DNA of 64,000 bases from Jeotgalicoccus sp. (GCA_003513765.1 DONT01000009.1:52182-116181); one strand, 5' to 3'; shown: positions 52,017 through 62,270, counted from the first letter of the stretch. Notes: a model not told the origin generated them from the sequence alone. Translations and numbers: made by a program.

Positions 52017-53200
52017 TATCTTACATATTCAAATATTCCTGCTGCACCCATACCAACACCGATACACATTGTTACCATACCGTATTTCGATTCTGGTCTG
52101 CGTTTCATTTCAGCAAGCAGTCTCGCTGTCAGCATTGCGCCTGATGCTCCGAGTGGATGTCCCAGTGATATTGCTCCGCCATTTACATTCGTTTTCTCAA
52201 TATCCAGTCCCGCTTTTCTAATCGACGCCACTGTTTGTGAAGCGAACGCTTCATTTAGTTCAATTAAGTCCATGTCTTCTACTGATAACCCAGCCTGTTC
52301 AAGTACTTCCGGTATTGCATATGCTGGACCGATTCCCATAATTTTAGGATCCACACCGACTGCTTTAAAGCCGACAAAGCGTGCGATAGGTGTTACTCCA
52401 AGCTCTTTCACCTTATCGCCCGACATCATTACAACAAATCCTGCACCGTCTGTCAGCGGAGCCGATGTCCCCGCAGTTACAGTACCATCTGCTTTAAAGA
52501 CTGTTCTGAGTTTCGCAAGCCCTTCCATACTTGTATCCGGACGGATATGTTCGTCCGTTTTAAATTCACCTTTTGTAACAACTGGTCCTTCTTCGTTATA
52601 ATCCACTTTATTAACTTCTACCGGAATAATTTCATCTTCAAATCTTCCGGCATCCAGTGCTGCCTTCGCCCGCTGATGGCTTTGCACTGCATAAGCATCC
52701 TGGTCTTCTCTTGATACTTTGAACTCTTTTGCAACCATTTCAGCAGTCAGTCCCATCGGATAAGATACACCTGAGTCTTTGTCCTGCAGCATCGGGCTGT
52801 TTGTCGGTTCATTACCGCCCATCGGTACGGCACTCATCAGTTCGACACCCCCTGCTACCAGTACATCAGCCTGCTCTGCCATAATCTGGTTCGCAGCGAT
52901 GGCAATCGTCTGAAGTCCTGACGAACAATAACGGTTCACCGTCTGTCCGGGCACTTCATTTGGCATGCCTGCGAGCAGTGCGATTGAACGTGCGATATTC
53001 TGGCCCTGCAATCCTTCCGGAAATGAGTTGCCGACAATAACATCCTCAACCATATCCGGACTGAATTTACCGTCAACTCGTTCTAATACACCTTTAAGGA
53101 CTTGTGCCGCCACCTCATCCGGTCTGTCGTGGAACATTGCGCCGCCTTTTGCTCTTCCGGCCGCTGAACGTCCGTAAGCTACTATATATGCATCCTGCAT
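52016..53200 (-). CDS. fadA: Acetyl-CoA C-acyltransferase (3-ketoacyl-CoA thiolase)
   Basis: A 394-residue thiolase that ends each beta-oxidation cycle. Catalytic Cys in VNRYCSSGLQTIAIAANQI (about residue 88), the His in NVNGGAISLGHPLGASGA, and the second Cys in MVTMCIGVGMGAAG are intact. NEAFASQ motif present. Last gene of the fad operon, 33 nt after fadB. Confidence 0.92.
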   Translation of the reverse strand: MQDAYIVAYGRSAAGRAKGGAMFHDRPDEVAAQVLKGVLERVDGKFSPDMVEDVIVGNSFPEGLQGQNIARSIALLAGMPNEVPGQTVNRYCSSGLQTIAIAANQIMAEQADVLVAGGVELMSAVPMGGNEPTNSPMLQDKDSGVSYPMGLTAEMVAKEFKVSREDQDAYAVQSHQRAKAALDAGRFEDEIIPVEVNKVDYNEEGPVVTKGEFKTDEHIRPDTSMEGLAKLRTVFKADGTVTAGTSAPLTDGAGFVVMMSGDKVKELGVTPIARFVGFKAVGVDPKIMGIGPAYAIPEVLEQAGLSVEDMDLIELNEAFASQTVASIRKAGLDIEKTNVNGGAISLGHPLGASGAMLTARLLAEMKRRPESKYGMVTMCIGVGMGAAGIFEYVR

Positions 53201-53233
53201 TTAACTTCATCCTTTCTCTGTTTATACGTATGA

Positions 53234-55492
53234 CTAATTACGGAGCGGTTTGCCCGTTTCAAGCATGTGACTGATACGTGCATATGTTTTCTCTTGTTTA
53301 AGCAGAGCCAGGAATCTTTCTCTTTCGAGCTTCTGCAGATAACGCTGATTAACGTACGTGTTGCGCGGTACATCCCCGCCCGATAATACTTCTGCAATCT
53401 TCAAAGTAATTTCATAATCATGATCACTGATAAAGTTTCCAAGACGTTGGGCATCAAGCATTCCTTCCGCCAGTGCTTTAAAATCGCTGCCTAGAGCAAT
53501 GTATTTGCCCGCAGGTTTAGGAATGTAGTTCATTTCCGACTCAAGGCGTGCTTTATTTAATGCAGCTTCAACACGCTGCTCCACGTTCAGAATAATAGAA
53601 TCAGTATCTCTTAAATAGCCGTATCTTTTCGCTTCATAAGCGTTTGTCGATACTTTTGCCATTCCGATATTTGTCAGTACGTCAGACATCGACTGCTGTT
53701 TATCATCGTGTTTATGGTTCGTGCTTAATATACGGTCTGACATCTCAGCAAGTCCGCCGCCGCTTGGCAGTAACCCTACACCCGTTTCAACCATACCGAT
53801 GTATGTTTCGCTTGCTGCTACTACGAATGGCGAGTGAAGTACTAATTCACAGCCGCCTCCGAGTGCCTTGCCCTGAACAGCTGTCACTATCGGTTTCAGT
53901 GAATATTTCATACGGTTGAAACTTTCATGCAGCGTATCAATCGCAGGCCCGACTAATTCGTCGACTTTCTTCATTTCATGAGCTTTTTTCATCATGAACA
54001 GATTTGCCCCGACACTGAAGTTTCTGCCGTCTGCATATAGGACCATACTTGAAAAATCTTCACTCTCAAGCAGATCAACTGCTTCGATTAAATCCTTGGC
54101 GAAATCGTCGGAAATAATATTGTTGCCGCTCTGCAGTTTTAACAGCAGCTGATCCGCATTCACGACAGACAGATTGGAGTCCTCACGGTTCCAGATTTCA
54201 CTTTCAATTAACTCACTGACCGATGCCACACGTTCAATAGATTCTCCATCTTCATAGAATCCTTCAGTGCGGTTTTCGATCCACTCCGGCAGTTCACCAA
54301 GCTCTTCTTTTATACGGTTTTTAACCCGTTCGAAGCCCATCATATCCCAAAGCTGGAACGGACCTTTTTTCCAGTTAAAGCCCCAGACAAGCGCACGGTC
54401 TATATCCTTGTAGTCCGATGCTGCTTTGGGCACATTAAGTGCTGAATAGTAGAAGTTATTTCGCATTGTTTCCCACATGAATAATCCTGCTTCGTCATCA
54501 GCGTTGAAAATAACATCCATATTCGCTGTTAAATCTTTGCTGAATTTAGCAAGAACCGGGTATTGCGGTTTCGACTGTTCAACGTATTCATTGCTTTCAG
54601 GATTAAAGACGAGAATTTTATTCTTCTCTTTTTTATAGAACCCCTGCTTGGTTTTTCTGCCAAGCGCTCCTGATTCAACCAGTTTTTCAGCTGTTTTTGT
54701 ACTCTTGAAGAATTTATCTTCACCGGGCACCTGCTGCATTCCTTTAGTTACAGTCACTGCAATATCGATTCCTACTAAATCACTTAGGCCGTATGTTCCG
54801 GTACTTGGACGTCCAATCGCTCTGCCCGTTAATGCATCGGTATCTGAAATCGACATTCCCTGTTCCTCTGCACGGTGCATAATATCATTCATCGTCTGAG
54901 TCCCGATGCGGTTCGCGACAAATCCAGGTACGTCATTGGCAACAACCACACCTTTACCAAGTTTGCCTTCTGCAAACTCCTGAGCTGCTTTTACTGATTC
55001 CTCAGTTGTTTCTTTCAGCGGAATAATTTCAACCAGTTTCATAATACGCGGCGGATTGAAGAAGTGCATTCCGAAAAATCTTTGACGTTCTTCTTCATTG
55101 AATACTTTCGCGATGTATTCAATCGGAATCCCGGAAGTATTCGTTGCAAATAATGCATTATCTTTCGCCACAGCTTTAACTTGCTTCCATACGCTGTGCT
55201 TAATATCCAGCTCTTCTTTAACCGCTTCGATATAAATATCTGCGTCATCTTCACCCTGCAAATCTTCTTCGAAGTTGCCGTATGTTAAATTCGGAGCAAA
55301 GTTTAAATCAAACAGCTGAGGACGTTTTTTATCCGTAATCATTTCATAAGATTTCCTCGAAATTTTGTTTGGATCTTTTTCATCAATTGCTATATCGAGT
55401 ATTTTTACTTTTAAGCCTGCATTAACGAGCAGGGCAGCAATCTGGCTGCCCATTACTCCCCCGCCAAGCACGGTCGCTTTTCTTATCGTCAT
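53234..55492 (-). CDS. fadB: 3-Hydroxyacyl-CoA dehydrogenase / enoyl-CoA hydratase
   Basis: A 752-residue bifunctional enzyme in the Bacillus FadN arrangement (dehydrogenase first). Residues 1-310: Rossmann motif VLGGGVMGSQIAALLVNAG, FFGMHFFNPPRIMKLVEII (catalytic His) and NDVPGFVANRIG. Residues about 440-700: crotonase domain with NFSVGANLFMMKKA and TAVQGKALGGGCELVLHSPFVVAA. Catalyses hydration and oxidation steps of fatty-acid degradation. Forms a complex with FadA. Confidence 0.92.
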   Translation of the reverse strand: MTIRKATVLGGGVMGSQIAALLVNAGLKVKILDIAIDEKDPNKISRKSYEMITDKKRPQLFDLNFAPNLTYGNFEEDLQGEDDADIYIEAVKEELDIKHSVWKQVKAVAKDNALFATNTSGIPIEYIAKVFNEEERQRFFGMHFFNPPRIMKLVEIIPLKETTEESVKAAQEFAEGKLGKGVVVANDVPGFVANRIGTQTMNDIMHRAEEQGMSISDTDALTGRAIGRPSTGTYGLSDLVGIDIAVTVTKGMQQVPGEDKFFKSTKTAEKLVESGALGRKTKQGFYKKEKNKILVFNPESNEYVEQSKPQYPVLAKFSKDLTANMDVIFNADDEAGLFMWETMRNNFYYSALNVPKAASDYKDIDRALVWGFNWKKGPFQLWDMMGFERVKNRIKEELGELPEWIENRTEGFYEDGESIERVASVSELIESEIWNREDSNLSVVNADQLLLKLQSGNNIISDDFAKDLIEAVDLLESEDFSSMVLYADGRNFSVGANLFMMKKAHEMKKVDELVGPAIDTLHESFNRMKYSLKPIVTAVQGKALGGGCELVLHSPFVVAASETYIGMVETGVGLLPSGGGLAEMSDRILSTNHKHDDKQQSMSDVLTNIGMAKVSTNAYEAKRYGYLRDTDSIILNVEQRVEAALNKARLESEMNYIPKPAGKYIALGSDFKALAEGMLDAQRLGNFISDHDYEITLKIAEVLSGGDVPRNTYVNQRYLQKLERERFLALLKQEKTYARISHMLETGKPLRN

Positions 55493-55542
55493 GAAAAACC
55501 CTCCAAATTATTTTATCTTTATACTTTTCATACACTTTGTCT

Positions 55543-56748
55543 TTAAATAAATGCTGAATCACCTGTTAACGCTCTGCCGATTACCAGTGCATTTATTTCG
55601 TGAGTGCCTTCATAAGTGTATACAGCTTCAGCATCGGAGAAGAATCTCGCAATATCATATTCTGCCAGAATACCGTTACCGCCGTGAATTCCGCGTCCCA
55701 GTGATACCGACTCGCGCAGTCTTAATGCATTCATCATTTTCGCTGTTGATGTTGCCACTTCATCGTACTCGCCGTTTTCCTGCATACGCGCAAGCTGTGC
55801 TGACATTGCTATTGCGTGTGCAAGGTTCCCCTGCATCATCGCAAGTTTTTCCTGTATCAGCTGATACTTGCTTATTTCTTTCCCGAACTGTTTGCGCTGT
55901 GTAACGTAATCAAGCGTTGCACGAAGCGCACCGGCCATCGCACCAGTTGCCATGTACGATACACCTGCACGAGTAGAGTAGAGGATTTTGGCAATATCTT
56001 TAAAGCTGTTAATATTCTGCAGTCTGTCTTCTTCTTTTACGACTACATTATCTAAACGGATATTAGTATTCGGAATAATTCTTAGTGCAATTTTATTTTC
56101 GATTACATCGATTTCGACCCCGTCCTGTTCAGGACGGATAATGAATCCTTTCGGCTTGCCTGTTTCTACATCTACTGCAAACAGAGGAATAACGTCCGAG
56201 ACATTTGCTCCGCCAATCCATTTTTTCGCACCGTTAATGATCCAATTTTCTCCGTCGAACTTAGCTGTCGTTTCAAGACCGCCTGCAACGTCGGACCCGT
56301 GGTCCGGTTCTGTCAGTGCAAAACACGTTCTGAGCTCGTGGGATTGAAGTTTTGGCACATATTTAGCAATCTGCTCTTTTGAACCGCCGAATAAAAAAGC
56401 ATTGTGTCCAAGCCCCTGGTGTACACCAAGTATTGTTACGAGTGATACGTCAAAACGTGCGATTGTATATGACATAAAGAACTGGAACAGCTGGCTCGGA
56501 GTTTTTGCACCTTCCCGGCCTTCAAATAATAATGGATTTCTGAAATAGTTCAGTTTCCCCATATCGTCGAAGAAGTCTTCAGGGACCGTTGCATTTGCCC
56601 AGTGATTGTTAATTGAATCACGGTATTTCGATTCAAGCAGATCGTCCAGCTGTTTTAGAAATTTAACTTCCCCTTCAGTAAGTTCCTTGGCATTATTTAA
56701 AATATCCTCAGGATATAATTCTTTCAGTATTTGCTCTTTTTCTGTCAT
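55543..56748 (-). CDS. fadE: Acyl-CoA dehydrogenase
   Basis: A 401-residue FAD enzyme starting beta-oxidation. Motifs: CFALTEPDHGSDVAGGLETTA (family signature), WIINGAKKWIGGANVSD, QRKQFGKEISKYQLIQEKLA, and the catalytic Glu in YEGTHEINALVIGRALTG. More like the glutaryl/short-chain group in the C-terminus (GGNGILAEYDIARF), as in staphylococcal fad loci. Start at 56748 behind GGAGGGG; the ORF extends 12 codons upstream without one. Confidence 0.9.
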   Translation of the reverse strand: MTEKEQILKELYPEDILNNAKELTEGEVKFLKQLDDLLESKYRDSINNHWANATVPEDFFDDMGKLNYFRNPLLFEGREGAKTPSQLFQFFMSYTIARFDVSLVTILGVHQGLGHNAFLFGGSKEQIAKYVPKLQSHELRTCFALTEPDHGSDVAGGLETTAKFDGENWIINGAKKWIGGANVSDVIPLFAVDVETGKPKGFIIRPEQDGVEIDVIENKIALRIIPNTNIRLDNVVVKEEDRLQNINSFKDIAKILYSTRAGVSYMATGAMAGALRATLDYVTQRKQFGKEISKYQLIQEKLAMMQGNLAHAIAMSAQLARMQENGEYDEVATSTAKMMNALRLRESVSLGRGIHGGNGILAEYDIARFFSDAEAVYTYEGTHEINALVIGRALTGDSAFI

Positions 56749-56799
56749 AGTATTCCCCTCCGCTTTATATGATATCGCTTTCAATTGGAATTAAAATTT

Positions 56800-58311
56800 T
56801 TACGCTACACCGTTTTCTTTTGCTTTCTCATTCATTAAACGCTGAATTTCCAATCTGTCCGGTTTTGCCGTAGAGTTTAAAGGTATCTCTTTCATCTCAA
56901 GATATAATCTCGGAATCTTATACCCTGCAATACGTTCTCTGACATGCTTATCCAGGATTTCTTCGAAATTCTCAGTTTCCTCCGCCAGCACTATTGCCGC
57001 AGAAACTGACTCTCCGTATTCCGGGCTGTCATAGCCAACTACAATTGCCGTGCGTACCATTGGATGTTCAGACAGTGCCGCTTCAACTTCTGATGGCAGA
57101 ACGTTTTCACCGCCGGTAATAATCAGTTCTTTCTTGCGGTTAACGATAAAGATATCTCCATCTTCATCTTTTTTAGCAAGATCCCCTGTGAGGAAATAAC
57201 CGTTCTTGAAGACTTTAGCTGTTTCTTCAGGCTTATTCCAATAACCCGGCGTAACGTTTTTACCTTTAACTGCAAGTTCGCCGATTTCTCCGACTTCTAC
57301 CTCATTGCCTTCATCATCCAGCAGCTTGCTTTCAACGTACATAATCGATTTCCCGATACTCATCGGTTTTACTTTGGAATTATGCGGCGTATTTACCATC
57401 GTAAGCGGCGCTTCCGTGAGACCATAGCCGTTTATCAGTGTGTGCCCCATACTTTCAAATTTCTTCTGTACAGCAGGCAGCGGTGATGATCCGCCTTGAA
57501 TCAGATATTTAATGTTTTCGAAATTATTAATGTCAAAGTTATCTGCAACGAGCATGCCGTAGTACATCGTCGGAATCATAATCAGATAATCGGGTTTGAA
57601 TTTACTCATCAGATCATTCAGCTGTGCGCCGTCAAAGTAGCGGTGAAGTACGAGTGTTCCGCCTGCCATAATTAAAGGCAGTGCCGTATCATTCAATCCA
57701 AGAACGTGGAATGTCGGTGTCGAAATAATCGTCGTCTGATCACCTGTCACTTTATAAGTCAGCGCCGCGCTAATAACGTTCGCTACAAACGATTCGTACG
57801 TAAACATTACCCCTTTTGGCAACCCTGTTGTTCCGCTCGTGTACATCAGTGCAGCCAGATCTTCACTTTCAACATTAACCGTTTCAAATTCCCGGTGATT
57901 TTTCGGATTACAGATTTCATCGTACTCAGGTGAGTCGATATCCATATGAAGCAGTTCTTCCGGCGTCCCTGTTAAACTTTCCTTATGACGCAGCGAGTAG
58001 AAAATCATTTTTACGCCCGAGTCTGCAATAATACTCTGAATTTCTTTCGGTTTTAAGCGCCAGTTAATCGGCAGATAGACTGCACCCATCTTAAAAGAAG
58101 CGAATAACAGGTCAAAGATTGCCACGTCATTCGGCGCAAAAATACCGACTACATCTCCCTGTTTAATCCCCTGTTCCTGCAAATAATTCGCCAGATTTTC
58201 AGCTCGTGCGTTTAAGTCCTGATAAGACCACTGCGTCCCTTTCGCCGGGTCAATAATTGCCGCTTTTACCTCATCATAGTCCGCTCTTGTTTTAATCCAA
58301 TCATAATTCAT
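56800..58311 (-). CDS. fadD: Fatty acid--CoA ligase
   Basis: A 503-residue ANL enzyme that activates fatty acids to CoA esters. P-loop LAALMYTSGTTGLPKGVMFTYE, GGSSPLP, NGYGLTEAP, GYFLTGDLAKKDEDG, FIVNRKKELIITGGENVLPSEVE and the C-terminal Lys in NSTAKPDRLE. Part of the fad operon, 51 nt upstream of fadE; fadD follows E. coli naming. Confidence 0.88.
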   Translation of the reverse strand: MNYDWIKTRADYDEVKAAIIDPAKGTQWSYQDLNARAENLANYLQEQGIKQGDVVGIFAPNDVAIFDLLFASFKMGAVYLPINWRLKPKEIQSIIADSGVKMIFYSLRHKESLTGTPEELLHMDIDSPEYDEICNPKNHREFETVNVESEDLAALMYTSGTTGLPKGVMFTYESFVANVISAALTYKVTGDQTTIISTPTFHVLGLNDTALPLIMAGGTLVLHRYFDGAQLNDLMSKFKPDYLIMIPTMYYGMLVADNFDINNFENIKYLIQGGSSPLPAVQKKFESMGHTLINGYGLTEAPLTMVNTPHNSKVKPMSIGKSIMYVESKLLDDEGNEVEVGEIGELAVKGKNVTPGYWNKPEETAKVFKNGYFLTGDLAKKDEDGDIFIVNRKKELIITGGENVLPSEVEAALSEHPMVRTAIVVGYDSPEYGESVSAAIVLAEETENFEEILDKHVRERIAGYKIPRLYLEMKEIPLNSTAKPDRLEIQRLMNEKAKENGVA

Positions 58312-58328
58312 TTACATCTTCCCCTTTG

Positions 58329-59894
58329 TTAATGATTATTTTTAATTGATTGCGCTAATTTCCCCCATGTTTCCTGAAATAGTTCGCTGCTTATTTCTTT
58401 TAAATCTTTAGACACTAAAGGCTTAAAATCCATTTGCGATAAAACATCTTTCTCGAGATTAAGTCCCGGAGCAATTTCAATCAGTTCAATTCCGTTATCA
58501 GTCAGCTGAAATACTGCACGTTCTGTGACGTAGTAAACATCCTGATCAAGCTCCCTTGAATACTCTGCGTTGAAATCCATACTCTGAACACTATCTACAA
58601 ACTTCCTGGAATGTCCTTCTGAATCGATAATCAGTTCATTATTCTCACAATGCGAGTCGCTCCCGACGACCATCGTACCTGAGAATATTAAGGTTTTTAC
58701 TGTCTGGCTGATATCGATAAAACCGCCGCTGCCGTTCATTCTGTCTCCAAACTTCGAAACGTTGACGTTGCCGGAACTGTCGATTTCAGCAAAGCTGAGA
58801 AATGCGATATCGAGTCCCCCGTTAAATATAAAGTCCCATGTCATATCATGACGCATTCTTGCATCGAGATTATAGTTCATGCCAAAATAATTTCCGCTGC
58901 CGATCATTCCCCCGAATATACCGGTATCGATATTCAATTTGACAAGATCCTCGGCACCCTCTTCACGCAGTACATTGGATAGCTCATTGTTAATCCCGTA
59001 CCCGATGCTGACTCTATGACCGGGTTTTAAAAACTGAGCTGAACGCCGTAAAATGATTTTTCTGGAACCAAACTCTAAAAACTTCTCCTTACTTTGTGAA
59101 ATTCTGTGATGGCCGGATAAAGCGGGATCGTAATATGTTTGTATCACCTGCTTATGATATTTTGGATTTTTGTTTACTACAACATAATCGACAAGCTCCG
59201 ATGGTATAAATACATCGCGCGGATTGAAACTCCCCTTTTCAATTATCTCTTTTACCTGAACGATTACCTTGCCGCCATTTTGTCTTGCAGCAGAAGCTGC
59301 ACTAAAACCTTCACCAAGATGTGATTCGTGGGTCATATAAATGTTCCCCTTCTCGTCGGCGAATGTGCCTCTTAACAGAACCACATCAATCTTTGGAAAA
59401 TTGTAATGCAGATACTGTTCATTGTTAATTTCTATTAAAGAAACTAAATCATCACGAGTAACATCGTTAACTTTGCCGCCGGACATTCTCGGATCCACAA
59501 CCGTATTCAAACCGATTTTGGTAATCATCCCCGGTGAAGAAGAAGCCTGTTCGCGGTATGACGTTGCGATGATACCCTGAGGCAGAAAATAGGCTTCAAT
59601 TTCATTGTTTTTAATCGCTTCAACCGTTACAGGAGAAGCAATGACGAGACTGGCAATAATTCTTTTTACCATGCCCCGTGAAACGAATGAATCGAGATCA
59701 AAGCCGTCATCAAAATCACTGATATCATTCGACACAACAAAAGTTAAATTGTCAGTTTTACCATCTTCGTCATACTGCTCTGCCAGATATTTCAGTACTT
59801 CCATCGGTAAGTTCCCGGTGGACAGAGCAGCTATTGAAATGACATCGCCGCTTTTAACAATATTTCTTAAATCCCTATATGAAATAATCTCCAT
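58329..59894 (-). CDS. fadX: Acyl-CoA:acetate/propionate CoA-transferase
   Basis: A 521-residue family I CoA-transferase (fused alpha and beta parts). N-terminal half has GDVISIAALSTGNLPMEVLKYL and LLRGTFADEKGNIYMTHES; the beta half has GHRVSIGYGINNELSNVL and FNGGLDIAFLSFAEIDSSGNVN, where the second Glu (AEID) is the expected catalytic residue. First gene of the operon, as in S. aureus fadXDEBA, in which the locus is needed for growth on palmitate. Confidence 0.9.
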   Translation of the reverse strand: MEIISYRDLRNIVKSGDVISIAALSTGNLPMEVLKYLAEQYDEDGKTDNLTFVVSNDISDFDDGFDLDSFVSRGMVKRIIASLVIASPVTVEAIKNNEIEAYFLPQGIIATSYREQASSSPGMITKIGLNTVVDPRMSGGKVNDVTRDDLVSLIEINNEQYLHYNFPKIDVVLLRGTFADEKGNIYMTHESHLGEGFSAASAARQNGGKVIVQVKEIIEKGSFNPRDVFIPSELVDYVVVNKNPKYHKQVIQTYYDPALSGHHRISQSKEKFLEFGSRKIILRRSAQFLKPGHRVSIGYGINNELSNVLREEGAEDLVKLNIDTGIFGGMIGSGNYFGMNYNLDARMRHDMTWDFIFNGGLDIAFLSFAEIDSSGNVNVSKFGDRMNGSGGFIDISQTVKTLIFSGTMVVGSDSHCENNELIIDSEGHSRKFVDSVQSMDFNAEYSRELDQDVYYVTERAVFQLTDNGIELIEIAPGLNLEKDVLSQMDFKPLVSKDLKEISSELFQETWGKLAQSIKNNH

Positions 59895-59974
59895 ATTCTA
59901 TTCTCCCGACATAGTTATATTCAGTTAATCTTTTGCATATAACCCTTTCTTTATTTATCCCCTTCACTTGCTCA

Positions 59975-60003
59975 AATGTACCACCATGCTTTTAAATTGT
60001 AAA
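59975..60003 (-). promoter_or_regulatory. Promoter of the fadXDEBA operon
   Basis: On the minus strand -35 TTTACA (59998-60003), 17-nt spacer, -10 TACATT (59975-59980). Confidence 0.6.
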
Positions 60004-60011
60004 CGGTTTCA
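59998..60011. promoter_or_regulatory. CcpA cre site over the fad promoter
   Basis: TGTAAACGGTTTCA agrees with TGNAANCGNTNNCA at all fixed positions and covers the fad -35 box. Glucose repression of the operon is expected. Confidence 0.78.
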
Positions 60012-60273
60012 TTTCATTATTTTTAAAAAAATTACATTATATAATTTCACACTAGCTATTAATACCAGATACTATTAACAAGTCTATAAGCACTGATACC
60101 ATTGATATAACAATGTTTATTACTATTTACCTGAGAATAATATTCAGAAATATTAATTACTTCAATATGAAATAATTATGACTTGACTTTAATGTAAAAA
60201 AATGGCCAAGTGACATAAATTGGTCCGTCCACTTTCTTTTTTACGGCAGTAAAATTATTTTGACATGAAAATT

Positions 60274-60312
60274 AAAAAACCTGTGATTCAGCTTTAACTG
60301 CTGAAACACAGG
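60274..60312 (-). terminator. Terminator of the MFS exporter gene
   Basis: CCTGTGTTTCAGC / GCTGAATCACAGG (13 bp, one mismatch) with T-run on the minus strand. Confidence 0.85.
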
Positions 60313-60321
60313 GAGTAAATA

Positions 60322-61734
60322 TTATTTAACTAATGGACGGCTGTTTTTAATAAATATAGATCCTATTAAACCAATCACACCTGTAATTAATACAGCATAA
60401 AAAGCGTAGTTAATACCGTGTGCAAGAAAATCTACAGGATTAGCAGCACCAAACTCTGCAATATAACGATTCTGTCCGGCAGTAAATAATGTAATGGCAA
60501 TTGCTGTACCTGCTGCGCCTGCAACTTGAGTTAATGTATTCATCGCAGCGGAACCATCTGCATACAGATGCTGCGGCAGCTGATTCATCGCATTTGTCTG
60601 AGCAGGCATTATCGTCATTGAAACACCCAGGAAAAGAATACACAGAGTGGCAACGACTTGCCATACCGGTGTAGTTGAAGAAATAATTACAATAAATATA
60701 ATTGCACTAATTGTAATAAGAGTAAATCCAATGCGTGTAAATATGCGTGCACCTACCTTATCGAAGTTAGACCCAACGACTGGTGACATGATAATATTTA
60801 AAGCATTCGCAGGCAGCATAAGCAGTCCTGCAGCAATTGCTGTATAAGCTAAGACACTCTTTAAATAAAGCGGAATTAAAATCGCAACTGATAAAATAAT
60901 AAATAGTGTTGCGAACATTAGGACTGTGCCCAGTGTAAACATCGGATATTTAAATACGCTTAAGTTAATCATCGGCTCTTTCATTTTAAACTGACGAATT
61001 GTAAATAAAATCAATGATAGTAAACCGAGAACAAGCGGCAGCCAGACTGTCACGTCTGATAAAGGCAATTCTGCCAGTGTCGCTAATGCAAATACAATTC
61101 CGCCGAAAGAAACAGTAGATAACAGTAACGATAATATATCAATTTTCGGTTTTGTAATATTCGAGACATTTTGCATTTTAGGTGCACCTATTACCAGTAA
61201 AATAATATTTAGTATCATCATCACTACAAAAATAAAATGCCAGCTTGATGCACTGATGATCAGTCCGCTTATCGTTGGTCCGAGTGCAGGACCTGCAGTA
61301 ATTACTAAACCAACAATCCCCATTACAGCTCCGCGTTTATTCATAGGGAAAATCATTAATACAACACTGAACATCAGAGGCAGGAAAACGCCTGTGCCGA
61401 CGGCTTGAATTAAACGTCCTATAAGTAAAATCGAAAAACTTGGTGCAATTGCCGCGAGCAATGCGCCTATTGTAGAAATGATTATCGCACCAGTGACGAG
61501 CTGGCGTGTCGTAAACCAGCGTACCAGATATGATGACAGCGGCACTAAGATTGCTAATACTAATAAGTAGCCGGTAGTCAGCCACTGCGCTGAGCTTGCA
61601 CTTATAGAAAAATCTTCCATAATATTTGTCAAAGCCATATTTAATGCAGTTTCACCGAATAACCCGATGAAAGACCCAATCATTAAAACTGCAGCCATTA
61701 ATTTTGGGTTTTTAACTTGTAAATGTGATTCCAT
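60322..61734 (-). CDS. MFS multidrug exporter, DHA2 (EmrB/QacA) family
   Basis: A 470-residue membrane protein with 14 predicted helices. It has FGETALNMALTNIMEDFSISASSAQWLTTGYLL (helix 1 and motif D1 region), LLIGRLIQAVGTGVFLPLM (motif B), and GLVITAGPALGPTISGLI (motif C, typical of drug:H+ antiporters). Similar in size and pattern to NorB/LmrS-type exporters of staphylococci. Substrates unknown. Confidence 0.88.
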   Translation of the reverse strand: MESHLQVKNPKLMAAVLMIGSFIGLFGETALNMALTNIMEDFSISASSAQWLTTGYLLVLAILVPLSSYLVRWFTTRQLVTGAIIISTIGALLAAIAPSFSILLIGRLIQAVGTGVFLPLMFSVVLMIFPMNKRGAVMGIVGLVITAGPALGPTISGLIISASSWHFIFVVMMILNIILLVIGAPKMQNVSNITKPKIDILSLLLSTVSFGGIVFALATLAELPLSDVTVWLPLVLGLLSLILFTIRQFKMKEPMINLSVFKYPMFTLGTVLMFATLFIILSVAILIPLYLKSVLAYTAIAAGLLMLPANALNIIMSPVVGSNFDKVGARIFTRIGFTLITISAIIFIVIISSTTPVWQVVATLCILFLGVSMTIMPAQTNAMNQLPQHLYADGSAAMNTLTQVAGAAGTAIAITLFTAGQNRYIAEFGAANPVDFLAHGINYAFYAVLITGVIGLIGSIFIKNSRPLVK

Positions 61735-62270
61735 ATTTCTAACTTCCTATCCTTATATAATTTTTGACTTAATCATTTTTTCAAAAATACATAAAAACAG
61801 TTAGTAAAGTTATTACGGTACTTTAAGTGAATATAATTAGTCTGTTAAAAACTATATCAAATTTCTCCTGAGAATTTCTAATGAAATTTTCATTTTATAT
61901 TTATCAAATACATATTTCAGACAATTTTTTTGAAATTATTTCCAGTAAAATAAAGTTTAAAATAATTGTTTAAAATCCCACTCTTAATGTAAACGATTGC
62001 ATTTTTTTATTTTAGTTTTCACTTCATTTCAAACGCCGTTAGCACAAGGTTTATAGCGTTTTATTAACATTTGATAGGAAGACCCGATTTTTTTCAATAC
62101 CTTTAACGTTAAAAATAAAAATAATTACGAGAAAAATCATTTAATTATACAAGCTTTAATAAGCAGAAGACAAAATAATGTCGATTTACATACACTTAAC
62201 CATCCCTTTTCACTCTTTAGTTAACGTAAAATAGTATATGAGAGAAAAATTTTACATAGAGGTGAAATGG
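61735..62270. other. 536-bp AT-rich divergent region between the MFS gene and nos
   Basis: Contains a perfect-consensus cre-like site (61988-62001), an inverted repeat AAACGC / GCGTTT (about 62030-62061), and several T/A runs. No ORF with a credible ribosome site was seen; an sRNA or long leader cannot be excluded. Confidence 0.55.
61988..62001. promoter_or_regulatory. cre-like site in the MFS/nos divergent region
   Basis: TGTAAACGATTGCA meets all fixed positions of TGNAANCGNTNNCA. It is more than 250 bp from either start codon, so its target is uncertain. Confidence 0.55.

Larger units (their letters stand above)
59895..60321. other. Regulatory spacer between fadX and the MFS gene
   Basis: Holds the fad promoter with its cre site, a weak CodY-like AATATTCAGAAATAT (60139-60153), AT-rich filler, and the MFS terminator. 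No ORF with a ribosome site was seen. Confidence 0.6.
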
